Below are positions 1 to 7,756 of a stretch of DNA of 64,000 nt, in pieces. The stretch's first letter is position 1. Every line of letters begins with the position of its first letter. Below the pieces are notes generated by a model that was not told the DNA's origin, did no database searches, and saw only the letters and a program-made list of their open reading frames with translations. The stretch comes from Curtobacterium sp. MCSS17_007. GTDB lineage: Bacteria; Actinomycetota; Actinomycetes; Actinomycetales; Microbacteriaceae. The stretch is from the NCBI RefSeq assembly GCF_003234175.2, contig NZ_CP126257.1, forward strand, positions 1,116,001-1,180,000, read 5' to 3'. A program made the position numbers and the translations under genes.

Positions 1-421
1 CGATCATCGACTCCCCGACGACCTTGAGCATGAAGAGGTCGCCCGTGCCGACGAGCTGACGGGGGAGCGGCACGATCTCGTCGACGTGCTGCTCCGCCGT
101 GATCGGCACACCCGCGGCGATGCGTCCGACGAGCGGCACGAGGGTCGTGGCGTCGACGTCCGGGGTCTCGACGTCGGGCGTGGGCTCGTCGACCAGGACC
201 TCGAGGGCGCGAGGGCGGTTCGGGTCGCGTCGGATCCAGCCGCCGAGCTCGAGCTGGCCGAGCTGGTGGGAGACGCTCGACAGCGACGAGAGGCCGGCGG
301 CGTCGCCGATCTCGCGCATGCTCGGCGGGTAGCCCCGGCTGGCGATCGACGCACGGATCGCGTCGAGGATCGCCTGCTGCTTCGCCGTCAACGGCTTCTG
401 GACCCGCAGTTCGTCCGCCAC
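1..421 (-). CDS. lexA: LexA SOS repressor (partial, C-terminus outside window)
   Basis: LexA represses DNA-damage genes and is inactivated by RecA-stimulated self-cleavage. The reverse strand from a GTG at 421 reads [16 protein letters not shown], then the winged-helix region with [14 protein letters not shown], an acidic linker, the autocleavage site RIAAGVPI (Ala103-Gly104), and VVGESMI, where Ser138 is the catalytic serine. The frame runs off the left edge right after that serine, so the catalytic lysine is not visible. The gene is divergent from the LysM protein at 657, and the shared intergenic region carries two LexA-box-like palindromes, consistent with autoregulation. GTG is preferred because the conserved N-terminal helix begins just after it. 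Confidence 0.95.
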   Translation of the reverse strand, partial: MADELRVQKPLTAKQQAILDAIRASIASRGYPPSMREIGDAAGLSSLSSVSHQLGQLELGGWIRRDPNRPRALEVLVDEPTPDVETPDVDATTLVPLVGRIAAGVPITAEQHVDEIVPLPRQLVGTGDLFMLKVVGESMI

Positions 422-526
422 GTCGTCTCGCCCTTCGTCGATGCCGGGAGGTCGGGCGGGAATGTCAGTGGTCCCCGCTTGACTCGTCCCAGTCGATCGA
501 AACAGTATCCGACCGCCCCGGGCCGG

Positions 527-542
527 ACAAACACCTGTTCGA
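527..542. promoter_or_regulatory. Candidate LexA (SOS) box 1
   Basis: ACAAACACCTGTTCGA matches the right half of the actinobacterial SOS consensus TCGAAC-N4-GTTCGA exactly and the left half partly. It lies about 105 bp upstream of lexA and is inferred to take part in its autoregulation. Confidence 0.5.
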
Positions 543-599
543 GCGTGTCGGCAGGAAATCCTCCACGAATCCGATCCTGGGACTTGTGCGAGGTGGCAT

Positions 600-615
600 T
601 CGAAACTATGTTCGG
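600..615. promoter_or_regulatory. Candidate LexA (SOS) box 2
   Basis: TCGAAACTATGTTCGG fits the actinobacterial SOS consensus TCGAAC-N4-GTTCGA with two mismatches. It lies about 40 bp before the LysM gene at 657, a good position for LexA repression of that gene. Confidence 0.6.
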
Positions 616-656
616 TACACGACTTCGGTTCCTCCGGACGGGAAGGCAAGAACGAC

Positions 657-1034
657 ATGAGCACCATCGCCATCGCTGACCAGCAGCGCACCGCGACGCC
701 CGACGTCCGTACGCGCCTGCGCATCACGCGCCGCGGCCGCATCGTCCTGACGACGCTCGCCGCACTCCCGGTCTTCCTGGTCGTCGCCCTGTCCGTGCTG
801 AACGGGGGCCAGGCCTCGGCCGGCGACTCCTCACGCGCCGGTGTGCCCGTGCACTTCGAGACGGTCACCGTCGAGCCCGGCGAGACGCTGTGGCAGCTGG
901 CGGAGGAGACGGCTCCGCAGGCCGACCCGCGAGACTTCGTCCAGGACGTCGTGAGCCTCAACGCGCTCGAGGGGTCGACGCTGCAGGCGGGCGAGCAGAT
1001 CGCCATCCCGGCCAAGTACACCGCCGGCGACTGA
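657..1034 (+). CDS. LysM-domain membrane protein, probable SOS cell-division inhibitor (ChiZ/DivS/YneA type)
   Basis: A 125-residue protein with a basic N-terminus ([12 protein letters not shown]), one membrane segment at about residues 31-50, and an extracytoplasmic LysM domain at about 65-120 ([15 protein letters not shown] ... [10 protein letters not shown]) that should bind peptidoglycan. In Mycobacterium (ChiZ/Rv2719c), Corynebacterium (DivS) and Bacillus (YneA), small membrane proteins coded divergently beside lexA block division during the SOS response. The size, topology, LysM domain and SOS box at 600 suggest the same role. No catalytic motif is visible, so hydrolase activity is not claimed. 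The ATG overlaps the end of a purine-rich stretch (GGAAGGCAAG) that serves as ribosome-binding site. Confidence 0.8.
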   Translation: MSTIAIADQQRTATPDVRTRLRITRRGRIVLTTLAALPVFLVVALSVLNGGQASAGDSSRAGVPVHFETVTVEPGETLWQLAEETAPQADPRDFVQDVVSLNALEGSTLQAGEQIAIPAKYTAGD

Positions 1035-1096
1035 ACCTGGTCGGCGATCGCCGGGCCACCGTCCGGACGGCCGGTCGGCGCCCGGCGGACGCGGCC

Positions 1097-1111
1097 TACG
1101 ATGGATCGGTG
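1097..1111 (+). promoter_or_regulatory. Leaderless promoter of hisC (-10 TACGAT)
   Basis: TACGAT at 1097-1102 lies six bases before the GTG at 1109, so transcription should begin at or next to the start codon. No Shine-Dalgarno sequence precedes the GTG. This decides the hisC start. Confidence 0.6.
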
Positions 1112-2233
1112 GCAACCACGCTCGAAGACCTCCCGATCCGCGACGACCTCCGTGGGCAGAGCCCGTACGGCGCTCCGCAGAAGCACGTGCGCGTGCAGCT
1201 CAACGTCAACGAGAACACGCATCCCGTTCCCGAGGACGTCGCAGAGGACATCGTGGCCTCGATCCGGCAGGCCCTGACGACCGTCAACCGCTACCCGGAC
1301 CGCGAGTTCACCGAGCTCCGTGCATCGCTCACCCGCTACCTGAACGGCGGGCTGTCCGGTGAGCAGCAGCTGACGCCCGAGCAGCTCTGGGCGGCGAACG
1401 GCTCGAACGAGGTGCTGCAGCAGCTCCTCCAGGCGTTCGGGGGCCCGGGTCGCTCGGTGCTCGGGTTCCCGCCCACCTACTCGATGCACTCGATCCTCGC
1501 GGCCGGCACCGGGACACGGTGGATCCCCGCGCAGCGTGACGACGAGTTCCGGATCGCGCCCGAGACCGTCGTGGCCGCCATCCGCGAGCACCAGCCGGAC
1601 ATCGTCTTCCTGTGCGGGCCCAACAACCCCACGGGCACCCCGCTCGACATCGAGACGATCCGTGCCGCGTACGACGCGACGGACGGCATCGTCATGGTCG
1701 ACGAGGCGTACGCCGAGTTCATGCCCGCTGATGCCCCGAGCGCCGTCACGCTCCTGCCGGGCCGCCCGCGGCTCGTGGTCTCCCGCACCATGAGCAAGGC
1801 GTTCGCGTTCGCGGGGGCCCGCGTCGGGTACCTCGCGGCCGACCCGGCGGTGGTCGACGCCCTCCGCCTGGTGCGCCTGCCGTACCACCTGTCCGCGCTG
1901 ACCCAGGCGGCCGCGATCGCCGCACTCCGGCACGCCCCGGCGATGCTCGCGATGGTGGACGACATCAAGCAGCAGCGCGACCGCATGGTCGTCGAGCTGC
2001 GCGAGATGGGCTACCGCACCTACGAGACGTGGTCGAACTTCGTGCTCTTCGGTGGCGTCGCGGATCCGCACGCCGCCTTCGAGGCGCTGCTCGAACAGGA
2101 CGTCATCGTCCGCGACCTCGGCATCCCGCACCACCTGCGGGTGAGCGCGGGCACCGAGGAGGAGACGACCGCGTTCCTCGAGGCGATGCGCCGCGTGGCC
2201 GCCGTGCAGCCGCCGGTTAGGGTTGACGCATGA
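1109..2233 (+). CDS. hisC: Histidinol-phosphate aminotransferase
   Basis: A PLP-dependent class I/II aminotransferase of 374 residues that converts imidazole-acetol phosphate and glutamate to histidinol phosphate. Visible features are the substrate-arm motif [21 protein letters not shown] near the cofactor phosphate, [18 protein letters not shown], and the PLP lysine Lys230 in [17 protein letters not shown]. Length is normal for HisC. The GTG at 1109 is chosen because a -10 TACGAT sits six bases upstream and the upstream reading is low-complexity GC-rich sequence. It is the first of four histidine genes; its stop overlaps hisB by four bases (ATGA). hisD, which often precedes hisC in actinobacteria, is not here. 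Confidence 0.95.
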   Translation: MATTLEDLPIRDDLRGQSPYGAPQKHVRVQLNVNENTHPVPEDVAEDIVASIRQALTTVNRYPDREFTELRASLTRYLNGGLSGEQQLTPEQLWAANGSNEVLQQLLQAFGGPGRSVLGFPPTYSMHSILAAGTGTRWIPAQRDDEFRIAPETVVAAIREHQPDIVFLCGPNNPTGTPLDIETIRAAYDATDGIVMVDEAYAEFMPADAPSAVTLLPGRPRLVVSRTMSKAFAFAGARVGYLAADPAVVDALRLVRLPYHLSALTQAAAIAALRHAPAMLAMVDDIKQQRDRMVVELREMGYRTYETWSNFVLFGGVADPHAAFEALLEQDVIVRDLGIPHHLRVSAGTEEETTAFLEAMRRVAAVQPPVRVDA

Positions 2234-2832
2234 CCGCCCGCACCGCCTCGATCAGCCGGAGCACGAGCGAGTCGACCATCGAGCTCTCGCTCGACCTGGA
2301 CGGCACCGGCTCGTCCGACATCTCGACGAGCGTCCCGTTCTTCGACCACATGCTGACCGCGTTCAGCAAGCACTCGCTGATCGACCTGCGGGTGCGCTCG
2401 ACGGGTGACACCGACATCGACGTGCACCACACGGTGGAGGACACCGGCATCGTGCTCGGGCAGGCCCTGAAGCAGGCCCTCGGCGACCGCGCCGGCATCG
2501 GCCGCTACGGCGATGCGCTCGTGCCCCTCGACGAAGCCCTGGCGCAGGCCGTGGTCGACGTCTCCGGGCGACCGTTCCTCGTCCACTCGGGGGAGCCCGA
2601 CGGCTTCGAGTTCCACCGCATCGGTGGGCACTTCACGGGCTCGATGGTCCGCCACGTGTTCGAGGCCATCACCTTCAACGCTGGCATCACCGTGCACGTC
2701 CGCGTGCTCGGCGGCCGTGACCCGCACCACATCGCCGAGGCAGAGTTCAAGGCCTTCGCCCGCGCGATGCGCCGCGCCGTCGAGCTCGACCCCCGGGTCG
2801 ACGGCATCCCGTCCACGAAGGGGAAGCTGTGA
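2230..2832 (+). CDS. hisB: Imidazoleglycerol-phosphate dehydratase
   Basis: The 200-residue monofunctional HisB dehydrates imidazole glycerol phosphate to imidazole acetol phosphate with manganese bound by histidines and glutamates. Signature motifs are [25 protein letters not shown], a central [14 protein letters not shown], and [17 protein letters not shown], which supply the metal ligands. The length is standard and there is no fused phosphatase domain. Its ATG overlaps the hisC stop and its own stop overlaps the hisH GTG (GTGA), so the three genes are translationally coupled. Confidence 0.96.
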   Translation: MTARTASISRSTSESTIELSLDLDGTGSSDISTSVPFFDHMLTAFSKHSLIDLRVRSTGDTDIDVHHTVEDTGIVLGQALKQALGDRAGIGRYGDALVPLDEALAQAVVDVSGRPFLVHSGEPDGFEFHRIGGHFTGSMVRHVFEAITFNAGITVHVRVLGGRDPHHIAEAEFKAFARAMRRAVELDPRVDGIPSTKGKL

Positions 2833-3464
2833 CCGCCAAGCCGAACGTCGTCGTCCTCGACTACGGATCGGGCAACGTCCACTCCGCGGCGAAGGCACTC
2901 GAGCGCGCCGGGGCCGACGTGACGCTGACGGCCGACAAGCAGGCCGCCCTCCGGGCCGACGGCCTGCTCGTGCCGGGCGTCGGCGCGTTCGCCGCGGTCG
3001 TCGACCAGCTCGAAGGGGTCCGCGGCGGCGAGATCGTCGACCACCGCCTCGCCGGCGGCCGCCCGGTGCTCGGGATCTGCGTCGGCATGCAGGTCATGTT
3101 CGCCCGCGGTGTCGAGCGCGGTGCAGACGTCGAGGGCCTGGGCCAGTGGCCCGGCGTCGTCGAGGAGATCGAGGCCGAGGTGCTGCCGCACATGGGGTGG
3201 AACACGGTCGAGGCGCCCGAGGACTCGGTCCTCTTCGACGGGCTGCACGACGAGCGCTTCTACTTCGTGCACTCGTACGGCGTGACGGACTTCCCGCTCG
3301 ACGCGTACGGCCCGTTCCGTGCGCCGCGCCTGACCTGGTCCGAGCACGGGCAGCGCTTCGTCGCGGCCGTCGAGAACGGGCCGCTCACCGCCACCCAGTT
3401 CCACCCGGAGAAGTCGGGGGAGCCGGGGATCCGGCTGCTCCGCAACTGGGTCGACTCGCTCTGA
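2829..3464 (+). CDS. hisH: Imidazole glycerol phosphate synthase, glutamine amidotransferase subunit
   Basis: Class I glutamine amidotransferase (211 residues) that feeds ammonia to HisF to make imidazole glycerol phosphate and AICAR. It has [16 protein letters not shown] at the N-terminus, the nucleophile Cys84 in [11 protein letters not shown], and the His-Glu pair in TQFHPEKSG near the C-terminus. The GTG start overlaps the hisB stop. Its cyclase partner HisF is not coded in this window, so the complex must be completed from another locus. Confidence 0.95.
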   Translation: MTAKPNVVVLDYGSGNVHSAAKALERAGADVTLTADKQAALRADGLLVPGVGAFAAVVDQLEGVRGGEIVDHRLAGGRPVLGICVGMQVMFARGVERGADVEGLGQWPGVVEEIEAEVLPHMGWNTVEAPEDSVLFDGLHDERFYFVHSYGVTDFPLDAYGPFRAPRLTWSEHGQRFVAAVENGPLTATQFHPEKSGEPGIRLLRNWVDSL

Positions 3465-3650
3465 CACCCGCGTCGTCCGGCACGAGGCTGCGGGCCGTGT
3501 GGACCAGCCCGACCCGGACCGCGACCGGCGCGCCGTGCACCGGACCGGTACCGCACCGGACATGCCGGGCGCGACGACCGCACACCGTGCCTCCCGGACG
3601 CGAACCGCGCCGCCCGCCCGCCCGTCCCACCCCCGAGAACCGACAGGACC

Positions 3651-4397
3651 ATGACCGACCTCACCGCGACCCCGCCCCTCGTCCTGCTGCCCGCCGTCGA
3701 CGTCGTCGACGGCCAGGCCGTCCGCCTCACCCAGGGCGAGGCCGGCAGCGAGACCTCGTACGGCGACCCGGTCGCCGCCGCCCGCACCTGGCGCGACCAG
3801 GGCGCGGAGTGGATCCACCTCGTCGACCTCGACGCGGCGTTCGGCCGTGGCGACAACCGCAGGGTGATCGCGAAGGCGATCCACGAGGTCGAGGGCGTCT
3901 CGGTCGAGCTCTCCGGCGGCATCCGCGACGACGCGTCGCTCGAGGCCGCGCTGGCCACCGGCGCCGCCCGCGTCAACCTCGGGACCGCCGCGCTCGAGAA
4001 GCCGGAGTGGGCGGCGCGGGTCATCGGCGAGTACGGCGAGCAGATCGCCGTGGGGCTGGACGTCCGTGGGACCACCCTCGCCAGTCGCGGTTGGACCGAG
4101 GACGCCGGCGACCTGTGGGAGGTGCTGGACCGGCTCGAGGCAGCCGGCTGCGCCCGGTACGTCGTGACCGACGTCACCAAGGACGGCACCCTGCAGGGGC
4201 CGAACGTCGAGCTCCTCCGCGCCGTCTGCGACCGGACGGACCAGCCCGTCGTCGCCTCCGGCGGGATCTCGACCCTCGACGACCTCCGCGCGCTGCGCGA
4301 GCTCGTGCCGCACGGCCTCGAGGGCGCCATCATCGGCAAGGCCCTGTACTCCGGCGCGTTCACGCTGCCGGCCGCGCTCGACATCGCCTCGGAGTAG
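3651..4397 (+). CDS. priA: Phosphoribosyl isomerase PriA (HisA, possibly also TrpF)
   Basis: A TIM-barrel isomerase of 248 residues that converts ProFAR to PRFAR in histidine synthesis. In actinobacteria the family member PriA also performs the tryptophan step (PRA isomerisation). Diagnostic parts are [15 protein letters not shown], the catalytic region [32 protein letters not shown], the second catalytic aspartate in [16 protein letters not shown], and [11 protein letters not shown]. The whole reads close to the mycobacterial PriA type. Dual function is inferred; it would require that no separate trpF exists in the genome. A 186-bp GC-rich gap without a clear signal separates it from hisH. 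Confidence 0.92.
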   Translation: MTDLTATPPLVLLPAVDVVDGQAVRLTQGEAGSETSYGDPVAAARTWRDQGAEWIHLVDLDAAFGRGDNRRVIAKAIHEVEGVSVELSGGIRDDASLEAALATGAARVNLGTAALEKPEWAARVIGEYGEQIAVGLDVRGTTLASRGWTEDAGDLWEVLDRLEAAGCARYVVTDVTKDGTLQGPNVELLRAVCDRTDQPVVASGGISTLDDLRALRELVPHGLEGAIIGKALYSGAFTLPAALDIASE

Positions 4398-4402
4398 TCG
4401 TC

Positions 4403-5236
4403 GTGGCGGGCATCTCGAACGGGCGCGGCACCGGGCCCGACGCCCCGGAGCCGGGCGCGACCGACGACGCCCACACGCCGGGCGGCGCCGCGGACTCCGC
4501 GGGCAACCCCTGGGCAGGTCGGACCTTCGACGCGCACGACGACGCCTTCGCGGACGACGACGGGTTGGCTGACCCGGCGGTCGTCGCGGCCGTCGCCGCG
4601 CTGCAGCAGGGCGGCTCGCAGCGGGCGGTCGTGGACGCCCTCCGCGGCGCCCGACTGCTCATCCCCCTCGTCGCCGAGGCCGGCGACGTCGGGCACACGG
4701 CCGACGGGAAGCTCGTCGACAAGACCCAGGAGCTGTCGATCGTCACGGTCGCCGGACCCGACGGTCGCAGCGTGATGCCCGCGTTCACCTCGGCCGAGGC
4801 GATGCGGTCGTGGGACGCCACCGCCCGCCCCGTACCCGCAGACTCGCGCCGCGTCGCGATGGCCGCGGCGAGCGAGGAGACCCAGCTGGTCGTCCTCGAC
4901 CCGACGGCGCCGACCGAGTTCGTGCTGCGGCGCCCCGCCGTCTGGGCGATCGGCCAGGACCTGCCGTGGACGCCGTGCTTCGAGGACCCGGAGGTCGCGC
5001 AGGCGTTCGCGGAGTCCGTCGGCGAGGAACGTGCGGTCGCACGGGTCGAGCTCTCACCGGGCGACCCGCTCGGCCGCTTCGCCGGCGCCGAGCTGACGGT
5101 CGGTCTGGCCCTCCACCCCGGGCTCGACCAGGCCGCGGTGCAGGCCCTGGTCGGCCGGTTGCAGCAGCGGTGGACCGCCGATGCGGTCATCGCGGACCGG
5201 GTGGACAGCATGCGGGTGGCGCTCCGTCCGGCGTGA
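4403..5236 (+). CDS. SseB-family protein
   Basis: A 277-residue protein with an acidic N-terminus (about 1-45, ending in DAHDDAFADDDG) followed by an SseB-type domain: VVDALRGARLLIPLVAEA, SVMPAFTSAEAMRSW, and later VWAIGQDLPWTPCFEDPEV. SseB-family proteins are widespread in actinobacteria next to histidine genes, and their biochemical role is unclear; I do not assign one. The GTG begins six bases after the priA stop and a C-terminal part (about 185-277) could be a second, weaker copy of the same fold. The acidic start region is probably disordered. Confidence 0.75.
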   Translation: MAGISNGRGTGPDAPEPGATDDAHTPGGAADSAGNPWAGRTFDAHDDAFADDDGLADPAVVAAVAALQQGGSQRAVVDALRGARLLIPLVAEAGDVGHTADGKLVDKTQELSIVTVAGPDGRSVMPAFTSAEAMRSWDATARPVPADSRRVAMAAASEETQLVVLDPTAPTEFVLRRPAVWAIGQDLPWTPCFEDPEVAQAFAESVGEERAVARVELSPGDPLGRFAGAELTVGLALHPGLDQAAVQALVGRLQQRWTADAVIADRVDSMRVALRPA

Positions 5237-5330
5237 CGGAGCGGCCCGTCGGCACGGAGGCACGGCGCGGGTCCGACCCGTCGGCTGCGGACGCGCGGCG
5301 GTGCGACCGGAGGCCCGGACGCCACGCCGG

Positions 5331-5345
5331 TACGATGACCGGGTG
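5331..5345 (+). promoter_or_regulatory. Leaderless promoter of the parA-scpAB operon (-10 TACGAT)
   Basis: TACGAT at 5331-5336 is followed by six bases and then the GTG of the ParA gene at 5343, the same arrangement as at hisC. Confidence 0.6.
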
Positions 5346-6221
5346 AGGACGAACCCGACGACCACCCCCGGCACCGACGAGATCCCGGTCGGCCCCACCG
5401 GTCGGCCCGTGCGGCAGTTCCCCGTACCCGAGCAACTCGACGGTCACGGCCCCGCCCGCATCATCGCGCTCTGCAACCAGAAGGGCGGCGTCGGCAAGAC
5501 CACGACGTCGATCAACCTCGGAGCGGCGCTCGCCGAGTACGGGCGCAAGGTCCTGGCCGTCGACTTCGACCCGCAGGGCGCGCTGTCAGCCGGCCTCGGT
5601 GTCCGCACCCACGACGTCCCCACCGTCTACGACCTGCTCATGGGCGCCGTGAAGGACCCGCGCGAGGTCATCCGGCCCACGAACGTGCCGATGCTCGACG
5701 TCATCCCGGCGAACATCGACCTGTCCGCGGCCGAGGTCCACCTCGTCAACGAGGTCGCCCGTGAGCAGATCCTCGCGAGCGTCCTCCGCAAGGTGTCGAA
5801 CGACTACGACCTCATCCTGGTCGACTGCCAGCCGTCGCTCGGGCTGCTCACCGTCAACGCCCTGACCGCCGCGCACGGGGTGCTCATCCCGCTCGAGTGC
5901 GAGTTCTTCGCGCTGCGCGGTGTGGCACTGCTCATCGAGACGATCGACAAGGTGCGCGACCGGCTCAACCCGGCGCTGCGGCTCGACGGCATCCTCGCCA
6001 CGATGTACGACTCGCGGACCCTGCACTCGCGAGAGGTCATGGAGCGCGTCGTGGAGACCTTCGACGACCACGTGCTCGACACGGTGATCGGCCGCACCGT
6101 GAAGTTCCCGGACGCCACGGTCTCCGCGCGCCCGATCACGCAGACGGCACCGGAGCACGCCGCGGCGCACGCGTACCGGGCGCTCGCCAGGGAGCTCGTC
6201 GAGCGTGGCGCCGTCGCCTGA
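5343..6221 (+). CDS. ParA-family chromosome partitioning ATPase
   Basis: A 292-residue Walker-type ATPase with a deviant Walker A motif (CNQKGGVGKTTTSINLG, signature lysine included), AVDFDPQGALSAGLG, the Walker B region LILVDCQPSLGLLTVNAL, and a C-terminal segment on which DNA binding normally depends. A polar N-terminal tail of about 40 residues precedes the ATPase fold. It starts with GTG directly at a leaderless promoter and overlaps scpA by 17 bp. ParA, scpA and scpB in one operon is a conserved actinobacterial arrangement and points to chromosome organisation and segregation rather than plasmid partition. No parB is present here. Confidence 0.9.
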   Translation: MRTNPTTTPGTDEIPVGPTGRPVRQFPVPEQLDGHGPARIIALCNQKGGVGKTTTSINLGAALAEYGRKVLAVDFDPQGALSAGLGVRTHDVPTVYDLLMGAVKDPREVIRPTNVPMLDVIPANIDLSAAEVHLVNEVAREQILASVLRKVSNDYDLILVDCQPSLGLLTVNALTAAHGVLIPLECEFFALRGVALLIETIDKVRDRLNPALRLDGILATMYDSRTLHSREVMERVVETFDDHVLDTVIGRTVKFPDATVSARPITQTAPEHAAAHAYRALARELVERGAVA

Positions 6222-7080
6222 GCCGACCCCGACCGGTGGCGTCACCGACGACGGCACCGGCACCGCGCCCGCACCCGCGGGCACCGCGACCGCGCCGGGG
6301 TTCCGGGTCCGACTGCGCAACTTCGACGGTCCGTTCGACCTGTTGCTGTCGCTCATCACGAAGCACGAGCTCGACATCACCGAGGTCGCCCTCGGAGCAG
6401 TCACCGGGGAGTTCATCCAGTACGTGCGCCAGGCCGAGTCGGCGGACGAGCTCGACGAGGCGAGCGAGTTCCTCGTCGTCGCCGCCACCCTGCTCGACCT
6501 GAAGATCGCCGGACTCCTGCCGCAGGGCGAACTGGTCGACGCCGAGGACGTCGCGCTGCTCGAGGCCCGCGACCTGCTGTTCGCCCGACTCCTGCAGTAC
6601 CGGGCGTTCAAGCAGGCCGCGGAGTGGTTCGGTGACCGCTGGCAGCAGGAGTCGCGTCGGCACGTGCGCCGCGTCCGGCTCGAGGAGCGGTTCCGCGCGC
6701 GGACGCCCGAACTCGTCTGGACGCTGTCCGTGCAGGACTTCGCCGCGATCGCCACGCTCGCGTTCGCACCGCGGGAGATCCCGACCGTCGGCCTCGACCA
6801 CCTGCACGCCCCGCTCGTCAGCATCCGGGAGCAGGCGGCGATCGTCGTGTCGATCCTGCGCACCCGCGCCGACGAGGACGTGTCGTTCCGCGAGCTGGTC
6901 GCCGGTGTCTCGGAGACGGGTATCGTGGTGGCTCGCTTCCTGGCGATCCTGGAGCTGTACCGGAACGCGTCGATCTCGTTCGAGCAGTTCGAACCGCTGG
7001 GGGAGCTGACACTCCGCTGGACCGCCGAGGACTGGTCCGACGAGAGCCTCGCCAACCTGGGAGCCGACTATGACGGATGA
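6205..7080 (+). CDS. scpA: Segregation and condensation protein A
   Basis: The kleisin subunit of the SMC-ScpA-ScpB condensin (291 residues). The N-terminal SMC-neck-binding region is FRVRLRNFDGPFDLLLSLITKHELDI (split: FRVRLRNFDGPFDLLL and SLITKHELDITEVAL), followed by LKIAGLLPQGE and a C-terminal winged helix around DVSFRELVAGVSETGIVVARFLA? (read as SETGIVVARFLAILELYR) that caps the SMC head. The first 30 residues are an Ala/Pro/Thr-rich tail. The GTG start lies inside the end of the ParA gene, and the stop overlaps the ScpB start, so parA, scpA and scpB should be cotranslated. Confidence 0.93.
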   Translation: MAPSPEPTPTGGVTDDGTGTAPAPAGTATAPGFRVRLRNFDGPFDLLLSLITKHELDITEVALGAVTGEFIQYVRQAESADELDEASEFLVVAATLLDLKIAGLLPQGELVDAEDVALLEARDLLFARLLQYRAFKQAAEWFGDRWQQESRRHVRRVRLEERFRARTPELVWTLSVQDFAAIATLAFAPREIPTVGLDHLHAPLVSIREQAAIVVSILRTRADEDVSFRELVAGVSETGIVVARFLAILELYRNASISFEQFEPLGELTLRWTAEDWSDESLANLGADYDG

Positions 7081-7756
7081 CGCACGCGCCGCCTCGTCGA
7101 GCGCCGAACCCGGGGGAGCGGACGAGGTGGCCGAGGCCCGCGCCGTCGAGCAGGAGCTCCTCGCGACGCAGGCCGCCCGCGCGGAGCTCCCGGTCGACCG
7201 GCAGCTCGAGGCGATCCTCATGATCGCGGACGAACCCCAGTCCCTGGTCGCCCTCGGTGCGGCGGTCGGTGCACCCGTCCCCGCCGTCCGCCAGGCGATC
7301 GAGCGGCTCGTCGCCGACTTCGACGGTGTCGACGGCACCGTGCGGCGGGGCTTCGAACTCCGCGAGGTCGGTGGCGGGTGGCGCTTCTACGTCCGACGGG
7401 AGCTCGACGACGTGGTCGAGCAGTTCGTCGAGGCCGAACGCCCCGCCCGACTCTCGCAGGCCGCCCTCGAGACCCTCGCCGTCGTCGCCTACAAGCAGCC
7501 GATCACCCGCTCGCAGATCGCCTCGATCCGTGCGGTGAACGTCGACGGTGTCGTCCGCACCCTCGTCGCCCGCGGGCTCATCGAGGAGTCGTTCACCGAC
7601 GCCGAGACCGGCGCCATCAACTACGTCACGTCCGACCTGCTGCTCCAGCAGCTCGGCATCAACTCGCTCGACGAACTGCCGCTCATCTCGCCGCTCCTGG
7701 AGGACGGCGCGGACGGTTTCGGGCACAACGAAGGGATCCCCGATGGCCGCGTATGA
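7070..7756 (+). CDS. scpB: Segregation and condensation protein B
   Basis: ScpB (228 residues) forms a dimer of tandem winged-helix domains that binds the ScpA linker in the condensin complex. Recognisable segments are RQLEAILMIADEPQSL, WRFYVRRELDDVVEQF, RLSQAALETLAVVAYKQP and ITRSQIASIRAVNVDGVV, then RGLIEESF. The ATG has a GGGAG ribosome-binding site six bases upstream, inside scpA. The first 45 residues are a variable acidic extension. The stop overlaps the rluB start by 14 bp. Confidence 0.93.
   Translation: MTDDARAASSSAEPGGADEVAEARAVEQELLATQAARAELPVDRQLEAILMIADEPQSLVALGAAVGAPVPAVRQAIERLVADFDGVDGTVRRGFELREVGGGWRFYVRRELDDVVEQFVEAERPARLSQAALETLAVVAYKQPITRSQIASIRAVNVDGVVRTLVARGLIEESFTDAETGAINYVTSDLLLQQLGINSLDELPLISPLLEDGADGFGHNEGIPDGRV

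Noticed and set aside
2505..4313. Long antisense frame opposite the his genes
   Set aside because: Arg/Ala/Gly-rich translation without motifs; the forward strand carries hisB, hisH and priA.
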